Shown here: one piece after another, positions 1-4,476 of the stretch
How positions within the stretch are numbered: the first letter of the stretch is position 1
How the letters are laid out: every line of letters starts with the position of its first letter
Source: Candidatus Atribacteria bacterium
GTDB lineage: Bacteria; Atribacterota; Phoenicimicrobiia; Phoenicimicrobiales; Stramentimicrobiaceae
Assembly (NCBI GenBank): GCA_016934875.1
Contig: JAFGSC010000106.1
Coordinates: 1 to 5,607 of the forward strand
DNA: 5,607 bases
Direction: 5' to 3'
Made by a program: the position numbers and the translations under genes
The notes under the pieces: model-generated
Told to the model about the DNA's origin: nothing
The model's database searches: none
Seen by the model: the letters and a program-made list of their open reading frames with translations, nothing else

Positions 1-52
1 TGCAGCTTTTGAGAAGTGATTCCTAACGTATCTCTGCTCTGTTAAAAAAACA

Positions 53-68
53 ATATCGCAAGCGATAT
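53..68. promoter_or_regulatory. Palindromic operator 1, probably for OhrR
   Basis: A perfect inverted repeat, ATATCGC-AA-GCGATAT, with 7-bp arms lies upstream of the peroxidase gene. A near copy (13 of 16 bases identical) starts exactly 35 bp downstream at 88. MarR-family dimers bind palindromes of about this size. This copy covers the place where a -33 element would sit relative to the TATATTTG box at 81-88, so binding would block polymerase. That OhrR is the ligand is inferred from it being the only regulator in the operon. The sequence differs from the AT-only OhrR operator known from Bacillus. Confidence 0.6.
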
Positions 69-80
69 AAAAAATGTTCG

Positions 81-88
81 TATATTTG
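81..88 (+). promoter_or_regulatory. Candidate -7 box of the gpx-ohrR promoter
   Basis: TATATTTG matches the Bacteroidota -7 consensus TAnnTTTG. No clear TTTG lies at the usual -33 spacing, where operator 1 sits instead. A TATAAT at 101-106 is an alternative -10 of the ordinary sigma-70 type. With the TATATTTG box, transcription would start near position 95 and leave a leader of about 90 bases before the ATG at 185. Confidence 0.45.
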
Positions 89-103
89 TATCGCTATCGA
101 TAT
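88..103. promoter_or_regulatory. Palindromic operator 2, probably for OhrR
   Basis: GTATCGCTATCGATAT is an imperfect palindrome matching operator 1 (53-68) at 13 of 16 positions, with the same TATCG...CGATA half-sites. It directly adjoins the candidate -7 box and would cover the transcription start. Two operators flanking one promoter suggests tight, possibly cooperative repression. The spacing of 35 bp is close to a little over three helical turns. Confidence 0.55.
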
Positions 104-184
104 AATCGTGCATGATTTACTCCAGGCATTTATTCAGAAAGGCACAAGCAATTGAGAATTTATAGCTAACGAATAATCATACGA

Positions 185-802
185 ATGGCAACAATTGATT
201 CGACACACGAAAAAAAAGAAACCTTTAAACAAAAGATTCTGCGTAACATGTATCCATTTATCAGAAAAATGGGGAAAAGAGGTAAAAACGGCACTGTGTT
301 GATTAATGAACAAAAAACAGTGCCGGTTTCTTCTTTTTATGACTTACATGTGGTTTTAAACACCGGTGATACACTCGACTTCTCAAAACTTAGAGGGAAA
401 AAGGTGTTATTGGTAAATACAGCTTCCAACTGCGGATATACCGGTCAATATTCCGAGTTGCAGTCTCTGCATGAGCGTTTTGGAGATACACTTCGGATAA
501 TTGCTTTTCCCGCTAATGACTTTGCGGGGCAGGAGGAAAGCGATGACAATGAAATTGCCCGGTTCTGCCAGTTAAATTATGGCGTGACCTTTCCAGTGGC
601 ATTAAAAGGCGTAGTAGCCAAAAACCCCGAACAGCAGCAGGTTTTCAAATGGCTATCAGATAAGAACCTGAATGGCTGGAATGAGCATGAACCTGACTGG
701 AATTTCAGCAAATACATCATCAACGAAGAAGGGATCTTAACACATTATTTCGGTCCGTCAATCTCCCCATTGGAAGATGAATTATTAAACGCACTCAATT
801 AA
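185..802 (+). CDS. gpx: Glutathione peroxidase family protein (thioredoxin-type)
   Basis: This enzyme reduces hydrogen peroxide and organic hydroperoxides in the cytosol. The thioredoxin-fold domain spans about residues 50-205. The peroxidatic cysteine is C83 in NTASNCGYT. The second family signature reads FPANDFAGQE with tetrad residue Q116, and DWNF supplies W172 and N173, so the Cys-Gln-Trp-Asn tetrad is complete. C128 in RFCQLNYGVTFP matches the resolving cysteine of non-selenium homologues that form a disulfide and are recycled by thioredoxin rather than glutathione, and that is the inferred electron donor. At 205 residues it is about 45 longer than the usual 160. The extra N-terminus is basic and amphipathic with no clear signal peptide. 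Internal ATGs at M22 and M29 are alternative starts; no Shine-Dalgarno decides. It is first in an operon with ohrR and sits behind two operator-like palindromes. Confidence 0.93.
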   Translation: MATIDSTHEKKETFKQKILRNMYPFIRKMGKRGKNGTVLINEQKTVPVSSFYDLHVVLNTGDTLDFSKLRGKKVLLVNTASNCGYTGQYSELQSLHERFGDTLRIIAFPANDFAGQEESDDNEIARFCQLNYGVTFPVALKGVVAKNPEQQQVFKWLSDKNLNGWNEHEPDWNFSKYIINEEGILTHYFGPSISPLEDELLNALN

Positions 803-827
803 TTGAAGTTGGTACCCGCAAGAGCTT

Positions 828-1274
828 ATGAACATGGCAGAAGAACAACTAAAATTAGAGAATCAATTGTGTTTCCCGGTTTACGCTGCATCACGATTGA
901 TAACCAGGGAGTACCAGCCACTATTAGCTAAATTAGGGATAACTTATCCGCAATATCTGGTCTTAATGGTATTATGGGAGAATGACAGTCTTCCGGTGAA
1001 TGATATTGCCAGGAGGCTGATTCTCAACACAAACACCATCACTCCTTTGCTTAAGCGAATGGAACAGCAGGGCCTGATCAACAGAATCCGGTCAAAAAAG
1101 GATGAACGTATGGTTCTCGTTCAACTAACCGAAAAAGGCGAAGGATTAAAAGTAATAGCCCTGCAAATTCCTGAAGAATTTATAAAACGTTTATCAGACA
1201 GGGAACTAAAAACAGATGATCTGATTAAACTGAAAGAAAATCTCAATTCAATTATCTCCCTGTTATCCAAATAA
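828..1274 (+). CDS. ohrR: OhrR-type MarR-family peroxide-sensing repressor
   Basis: This is a dimeric winged-helix repressor that senses organic peroxides. The protein has a single cysteine, C15, in NQLCFPVYAASR, the same context as the reactive cysteine of Bacillus OhrR. The three tyrosines that hold that cysteine in one-Cys OhrR proteins are all present (Y19, Y29, Y40, the last in LGITYPQYLVL). The helix-turn-helix covers about residues 54-84, with recognition helix NTNTITPLLKRMEQQG, and the wing carries KKDERMVLVQLT (90-101). It therefore looks like the one-cysteine class, inactivated by oxidation and mixed-disulfide or overoxidised forms. It starts 25 bases after gpx in the same direction. 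A second ATG at 834 is an alternative start. The usual partner gene ohr is absent from the window, and the peroxidase takes its place. Likely targets are the palindromes at 53-68 and 88-103. Confidence 0.92.
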   Translation: MNMAEEQLKLENQLCFPVYAASRLITREYQPLLAKLGITYPQYLVLMVLWENDSLPVNDIARRLILNTNTITPLLKRMEQQGLINRIRSKKDERMVLVQLTEKGEGLKVIALQIPEEFIKRLSDRELKTDDLIKLKENLNSIISLLSK

Positions 1275-1283
1275 AAAGTGAAG

Positions 1284-1376
1284 ATGCCTGATGAATTCCT
1301 GATTGATCCAGTTCATTTTAGTATTGCGGGAATCGAAGAGGATGTTAAATTTGCTGAAGCGGTAAATGGTCAGTGA
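1284..1376 (+). other. Short open frame after ohrR, possible gene remnant
   Basis: A 30-codon open frame runs from an ATG nine bases after the ohrR stop to a TGA at 1374-1376, in the same frame as ohrR. Its residues (MPDEFLIDPVHFSIAG...) look like ordinary protein composition rather than random translation. It could be a decayed gene end, a very small protein, or chance. I recognise no family. Confidence 0.2.
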
Positions 1377-1390
1377 AAAATATCCCTACT

Positions 1391-1412
1391 GTCAGATCAA
1401 GCCCTGACTTTT
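1391..1412 (+). terminator. Weak candidate terminator of the gpx-ohrR operon
   Basis: GTCAG (1391-1395) and CTGAC (1404-1408) can form a 5-bp stem with an 8-base loop, followed by TTTT (1409-1412). The stem is short and not GC-rich. It lies between the convergent ohrR and cupin genes, where a terminator is expected. There is no T run on the other strand, so it would serve only the + strand operon. Confidence 0.3.
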
Positions 1413-1432
1413 ACATCTAAATGCTATCTGGT

Positions 1433-1999
1433 TTATCGCAGCATTATCAATGGTGCCCCAACAACTATCATATCGTGGTCTTCGAAAACCTTTGCAATTT
1501 CTTCTTTCGATGGAGGTGAAGTCCATCTATCAGTCACTTGAAAAAATGCCTCCATCTTTCCTGCCGGTAAATAAGAAACTATCATTTTTCCAATTTCTGT
1601 TAATTGAATAAAAGCGTGCTGAACATTCCTTGGAAGAAAAATAGTGTCACCTGATTTCATTTGATATTTGTCATCACCAACCTGAAACAAGTACTCACCT
1701 TCTATTACGTAAAACCATTCATCCTGAAATGGATGAATGTGCAATGGTGGCCCACCATTTGGACTGAGTCCAGTTTGCTCAAATACAGCTGAATCATTTT
1801 CAGTATCTTTCCCGGATATTTTTATGTCCAATATGTTCTGTGTAACGCCTTTCATTTTGTAGTGCTTACCGAATCTTCCTTCGCCTGCATTTACTTTAAA
1901 CCCTTTTTTCGTTCTAATAGGAATTATTGACTTAATTTTAGCAAATACAAGCGCAGGAATCATCGTGAGCGCTGATATAACAAAATTTCTTCTTTTCAT
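1433..1999 (-). CDS. Exported cupin-domain protein with Tat-like signal
   Basis: This is a single-domain cupin, a small beta-barrel metalloprotein. Residues 1-20 form an export signal: KRRNFV resembles the twin-arginine motif, a hydrophobic run ISALTMIPALVFA follows, and a plausible cleavage lies after A20. Cupin motif 1 is G83-PPLHIHPFQDEWFYVIEG with metal ligands H87, H89 and E94. Motif 2 is G117-DTIFLPRNVQH with ligand H128. The full His-His-Glu-His set supports metal binding, typical of quercetin-dioxygenase-like cupins, but the substrate is unknown. A Tat signal would fit export of a pre-folded metalloprotein to the periplasm. The ATG overlaps the stop of the upstream SnoaL-like gene (ATGA), so the two are translationally coupled. 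An A-rich stretch precedes the start in place of a Shine-Dalgarno. Confidence 0.85.
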   Translation of the reverse strand: MKRRNFVISALTMIPALVFAKIKSIIPIRTKKGFKVNAGEGRFGKHYKMKGVTQNILDIKISGKDTENDSAVFEQTGLSPNGGPPLHIHPFQDEWFYVIEGEYLFQVGDDKYQMKSGDTIFLPRNVQHAFIQLTEIGKMIVSYLPAGKMEAFFQVTDRWTSPPSKEEIAKVFEDHDMIVVGAPLIMLR

Positions 2000-2448
2000 T
2001 TTCTTTTGTTAAACAAGCTCATTATTTTCAAAATAAGCTTTGGTGGTGGTTTCATCCCGAGTTGTTCCATTAGAGCCAATTTATCCGGAACACCCCAATG
2101 TTCAATTAGTTTCTCAGTCTCAAATCGCATAATATCGATTACCGTAATCTCAAATTCTTTACCTGTTGGAAACATAGGTCCAAATTTGTTTTTATGCGTC
2201 CCGCGTCCTGTCATCCGACCCCAGACTTTTGAACCATCCACAATCATATCCTCGATGGTCAAAGAAAAATCAGGGAAGGCGTAGTGCAGATTATTAATTG
2301 CCTTTTTAACACCTTCAACATTGGGAGGGAAGAATCCATATTGATGTTCAACAAAGTCTGGTGAAGTATATGTATCAAAAACGGATATGTTACCTTTACT
2401 AAAACCTTCATCGATTAAAATTTTAAAAATTTCTTCATTCGTTTTCAT
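1996..2448 (-). CDS. SnoaL-like (ester cyclase/NTF2-fold) protein
   Basis: This is a small alpha+beta cone protein of the SnoaL polyketide-cyclase-like family. Visible family features are an N-terminal helix, the SPDFVEH segment (29-35), FPDFSLTIEDMIVDGSKVWGRM (58-79), GRGTHK (81-86), PPTGK-like FPTGKEFE (93-100), and IDIMRFETEKLIEHWGVPDKLALMEQLG (104-131). The IEHWGVPD block is characteristic. The 150-residue length is normal. Residues H35, D60 and H117 lie where pocket residues commonly fall, but the real substrate is unknown, and most bacterial members are not polyketide cyclases. No signal peptide is seen, so it should be cytosolic while its operon partner is exported. It ends in a basic tail, FNKRK, overlapping the start of the cupin gene by four bases. 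Confidence 0.87.
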   Translation of the reverse strand: MKTNEEIFKILIDEGFSKGNISVFDTYTSPDFVEHQYGFFPPNVEGVKKAINNLHYAFPDFSLTIEDMIVDGSKVWGRMTGRGTHKNKFGPMFPTGKEFEITVIDIMRFETEKLIEHWGVPDKLALMEQLGMKPPPKLILKIMSLFNKRK

Positions 2449-2549
2449 ATCTGTAATTTGATAATGTTGTGTCTTCTTTAATTATCCGAAGGTATAGACC
2501 CATACTACAACAAATAACTAAGATTAAAGTTATGGAAGAGTATCATTAT

Positions 2550-2855
2550 GTGCACTGGCATGACGCACAATGCTGCGCTAAACGAAGTACCGCACTGAAG
2601 GCGATTCCGCCAGAGCTTGCTCTAAGGCGGAAGGAAAGCCGGCAAGGGCGGGACCAAATTGCGTTTAGCGACAATGTTCTGGCAAGTTTAAATTTAGAAA
2701 AGCAATTTGGCTTAGCGCAGCATTCAGGCACATCTCCAAAATACCGGTAGTGCGGAGCACGGAGGGATTTTGGTCAGCTTAGCTGAACCGAAGGCCAGCT
2801 TGCTGGACGAGCTCGACAAAGTCAATGTGCCTGAACGGCCCGGCGTGCTTTTTTT
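2550..2855. repeat. Nested inverted-repeat block (structured intergenic element)
   Basis: The 436 bases between two minus-strand genes hold no credible coding sequence but many inverted repeats. Pairs seen are AATGCTGCGCTAA (2569-2581) with TTAGCGCAGCATT (2712-2724); CGCTAAACG (2576-2584) with CGTTTAGCG (2662-2670); CCGCACT (2590-2596) with AGTGCGG (2749-2755); CCAAATTGC (2654-2662) with GCAATTTGG (2702-2710); TTCAGGCACAT (2723-2733) with ATGTGCCTGAA (2825-2835); and CCAAAAT (2736-2742) with ATTTTGG (2767-2773). Local hairpins lie at 2605-2632, 2774-2786 and 2795-2806. Some pairings compete for the same bases. The block is more GC-rich than its surroundings, and a T7 run (2849-2855) closes it on the + strand. 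It may be a dispersed Bacteroidota repeat, a recombination site or a structured RNA. I recognise no named family. Confidence 0.65.
2605..2632. repeat. Strong hairpin inside the repeat block
   Basis: TTCCGCCAGAGC pairs with GCTCT-AA-GGCGGAA: 7 bp of stem, a two-base bulge (2624-2625), then 5 more bp around a TT centre. It is the most stable local hairpin in the window and is not followed by a T run, so it is not a standard terminator. Confidence 0.6.
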
Positions 2856-2884
2856 ATCACCTTAGTCTTTTTCTTTCGTCAAAT

Positions 2885-3592
2885 TTATCTCTCCATAGCC
2901 TTGCTTTTCAAATCATTTGGCATTTTTTCAATTGCATATCGTAATGCTGTACGAGGCATATTAGATTTGTTTTTTATCACATAATCAAATATTTCTCTTT
3001 GGTTCGCTTCACTGGCAGCTTTTAACATCCATCCATACCCTTTCTGGACTAAATCATCTTTATCCATTAGCAAAATATCAGCAATTTCTAATATCTCGTT
3101 GAGGAATTTTCCCTTTCTGGCTGGTATAATCAAAGTTACTGATGAAGCTCGGCGTAGCCATCTATTTTCAGATTTAGCTAAATCTTTTAACTTTACTAAA
3201 TACTCAGGATACATCTCAATAAATTCACCAATCGTATGATTACATAATGTATCACACGAAGCCCAATTATTTACATAATCATTAATCCATTTCTCAAATA
3301 TTTGAAAATCTCCTGGTTCGTAATTTTTATGAATATAATATGACCAGTTGCAGGCAATAAATGATTCTTCAATAAATCCTGATTGCCATAAAATCTCACA
3401 GAGGTCAAATATTTCTGATTTTGGCTTAAAATCAATCAGTTTAAAATAATCCTTACTAATTTTGTTTACAGTTGGAACCTTGACTCCATAAAACTTTATC
3501 TTTTCTTTGAAGAAAGTTTGACTTGTAGACTGAGTTTTCTCGTCAATACTATGTTTTAATTCAGTTCGAATTTTGTCTATGATATTTTCCAT
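2885..3592 (-). CDS. alkD: AlkD-like DNA alkylation repair protein
   Basis: This is a member of the AlkD family of HEAT-like-repeat DNA glycosylases, which remove positively charged N3- and N7-alkylpurines from DNA in the cytosol. The whole protein (235 residues, normal length) is alpha-helical repeats. Family landmarks are YGVKVPTV (35-42), NNWASCDTLCNHTIGEF (108-124), NRWLRRASSVTLI (143-155), LVQKGYGWMLKAAS (181-194) and MPRTALRYAIEKMP (212-225). W110, D114, R148 and W188 sit where the catalytic Asp and DNA-contacting Trp/Arg residues of Bacillus cereus AlkD lie, so activity is likely. It stands alone: about 415 bases separate it from the SnoaL-like gene downstream and about 160 from hicA upstream. 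An out-of-frame ATG lies just before the start. The isolated setting between repeat elements suggests an acquired module. Confidence 0.88.
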   Translation of the reverse strand: MENIIDKIRTELKHSIDEKTQSTSQTFFKEKIKFYGVKVPTVNKISKDYFKLIDFKPKSEIFDLCEILWQSGFIEESFIACNWSYYIHKNYEPGDFQIFEKWINDYVNNWASCDTLCNHTIGEFIEMYPEYLVKLKDLAKSENRWLRRASSVTLIIPARKGKFLNEILEIADILLMDKDDLVQKGYGWMLKAASEANQREIFDYVIKNKSNMPRTALRYAIEKMPNDLKSKAMER

Positions 3593-3634
3593 TTTGAACT
3601 CATTTTTATCTGCGAAACGGCTTTCTTAGCATAC

Positions 3635-3748
3635 GTCCCAATCAGCCATTTGGCGCACCTTTTTGCTAAGATTGGAATCTCTTGGTTGTGGTATTACTTG
3701 GAGTGCAAAAAGTGTGACATGGTAAATGGAATTTACTCAATGTTGGGC
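3635..3748. repeat. Hairpin repeat element A (attC-like), left of hicBA
   Basis: This is an imperfect inverted repeat of about 114 bases. CCCAA (3637-3641) pairs with TTGGG (3743-3747), CCATTT (3646-3651) with AAATGG (3724-3729), and CACCTTTTTGC (3656-3666 region) with GCAAAAAGTGTG (3705-3716), allowing one bulge. Smaller pairs are CTTAGC/GCTAAG (3625-3630, 3665-3670) and CCAATC/GATTGG (3638-3643, 3670-3675). It ends in GTTGGGC (3742-3748), which fits the integron R' core GTTRRRY. The opposite arm (CCCAAT) does not fit RYYYAAC exactly. It shares blocks in the same order with element B at 4258-4434. Its right end is only six bases from the hicA stop codon. Confidence 0.55.
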
Positions 3749-3754
3749 ACCGCA

Positions 3755-3952
3755 TTACTTACTTTTTAAAATATCTGGAATGTTAAGATCTTTAAAAATC
3801 TTCCGGCAAAGATTCTCTTTGATATCGGAATGCCTCGGTACAGTTGACATTTCGCCAGAACTCATGTTCTTATACAGCGAGTGTCTGCCACCTTCCCTTA
3901 CCAGATGGCAATTGTTTTGCTGAAGATACTTGATGAGTTTATTGCGTTTCAC
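3755..3952 (-). CDS. hicA: HicA toxin (mRNA interferase)
   Basis: This is a small ribosome-independent RNase toxin with a double-stranded-RNA-binding-like fold that cleaves mRNA when not held by HicB. The 65-residue length is typical. The catalytic histidine is H24 in the diagnostic VREGGRHSLYKN (18-29), and the C-terminal VPRHSDIKENLCRKIFKDLNI (38-58) also matches the family. The start is a GTG at 3950-3952. The first internal ATG (M30) would remove the catalytic His, so the GTG is required. It overlaps the TAG stop of hicB by one base (TAGTG), so translation is coupled and the antitoxin is made first. The toxin appears intact. The stop codon lies next to repeat element A. Confidence 0.9.
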   Translation of the reverse strand: MKRNKLIKYLQQNNCHLVREGGRHSLYKNMSSGEMSTVPRHSDIKENLCRKIFKDLNIPDILKSK

Positions 3953-4185
3953 TACAGGCTAAAGGAGAGCGTTTGAATAATGAGCTTTTTTACGCTTCGA
4001 TTTTGGTTGGACTTTTGACTCTCTCGCCTTTCCTCAAACATAAGGTTAATGGCATCAGTCAAGTTTTCCTTGGCTTCTTCGATTGTCTCTCCTTGACTAT
4101 TTATCCCTGGAATCTCCTGGATGTATGCAATATAGCCACCCTCATCACATGGTTCAAATATGGCGGTCATTTCTATATTACTCAT
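3952..4185 (-). CDS. hicB: HicB antitoxin (short form)
   Basis: This antitoxin binds and masks HicA. The partial RNase-H-like domain covers about residues 5-55, with the signatures FEPCDEGGYIAYIQEIPG (10-27) and SQGETIEEAKENLTDAINLM (30-49). At 77 residues it is the short type: after the core there is a basic linker (RRESQKSNQNRSVKK) and a hydrophobic tail LIIQTLSFSL, with no room for the C-terminal helix-turn-helix or ribbon-helix-helix DNA-binding domain of longer HicBs. Autorepression, if any, would need another DNA-binding surface. The order hicB then hicA is the reverse of the Escherichia coli arrangement but is common. The ATG at 4183-4185 has no clear Shine-Dalgarno. Confidence 0.88.
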   Translation of the reverse strand: MSNIEMTAIFEPCDEGGYIAYIQEIPGINSQGETIEEAKENLTDAINLMFEERRESQKSNQNRSVKKLIIQTLSFSL

Positions 4186-4202
4186 GATAATATCTATTTG
4201 AA

Positions 4203-4210
4203 CAAAGTTA
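4203..4210 (-). promoter_or_regulatory. Candidate -7 box of the hicBA promoter
   Basis: On the minus strand this reads TAACTTTG, an exact match to the Bacteroidota -7 consensus TAnnTTTG, 17 bases before the hicB start. A TTTG (plus-strand 4233-4236) lies 22 bases upstream, slightly longer than the usual spacing to the -33 element. This gives the toxin-antitoxin pair its own promoter inside the cassette-like unit. Confidence 0.5.
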
Positions 4211-4229
4211 CAACCTTTTCGATAATTCT

Positions 4230-4242
4230 ATTCAAATTGAAT
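4230..4242. promoter_or_regulatory. Small palindrome over the hicBA -33 region
   Basis: ATTCAA-A-TTGAAT is a perfect inverted repeat with 6-bp arms that overlaps the candidate -33 TTTG of the hicBA promoter. The position fits an operator for autoregulation by the HicAB complex or another repressor. AT-rich palindromes of this size can arise by chance. Confidence 0.3.
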
Positions 4243-4257
4243 GTCTTCAAATATGGT

Positions 4258-4434
4258 GCCCAACGTTCAGCGATATGTGGAGTACTCGTCCCCGACGTCA
4301 GGAGGGGTTGGCGCTGCTTTTGCACATCATATTGCTTGGTCATGTACATGAATTTACAAAAAGTTCTTTAAAAAGTTGTAGCTATGTCTGCAAAAGTCTG
4401 TGCCAAAGAATATTACATATATCGCATGTTGGGC
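4258..4434. repeat. Hairpin repeat element B (attC-like), right of hicBA
   Basis: This is a 177-base inverted-repeat element that also explains most of the gap between hicB and the 340-residue gene. The ends are GCCCAAC (4258-4264) and GTTGGGC (4428-4434), exact fits to the integron cores RYYYAAC and GTTRRRY. Just inside, GCGATAT (4270-4276) pairs with ATATCGC (4419-4425), as the L boxes of attC sites would, but the inner spacers (5 and 2 bases) are unequal. Further in, CTTTTGCA (4317-4324) pairs with TGCAAAAG (4389-4396), and CCCC/GGGG (4290-4293, 4304-4307) can form a small hairpin. Shared with element A, in the same order, are TTGGCGC, CTTTTGC, a GCAAAAG...TGTG block and ATGTTGGGC. It is longer than the usual attC range, so 'attC-like' is inference. 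Confidence 0.55.
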
Positions 4435-4476
4435 TTAGTTTTATACACATATGAGGACTTTTTATTTGATTCTTTC

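Noticed and set aside
2006..2284. 92-codon + strand open frame
   Set aside because: It lies antisense to the SnoaL-like gene, whose frame carries clear family motifs; the + frame has no recognisable pattern.
2469..2750. Open frames on both strands in the repeat block (93 codons on +, 61 codons on - at 2546-2731)
   Set aside because: They overlap each other across the inverted-repeat block, have odd Cys/Arg/Ser-rich composition and no family features; the palindromic DNA explains the lack of stops.
2836..2855. Intrinsic terminator before the T7 run
   Set aside because: The GC-rich bases before the T run (GGCCCGGCGTGC) do not form an adjacent stem, only a distant 6-bp match (2756-2761), and no + strand gene ends here.
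2550..2855. Third copy of the attC-like element bounding alkD on the left
   Set aside because: No GTTRRRY core or ATGTTGGGC is present in the block and it does not share the ordered motifs of elements A and B.
3726..3923. 65-codon + strand open frame
   Set aside because: Antisense to hicA, which has an intact catalytic motif.
3973..4371. 132-codon + strand open frame
   Set aside because: It covers hicB in antisense and then runs through repeat element B; composition is not protein-like and HicB is a clear family match.
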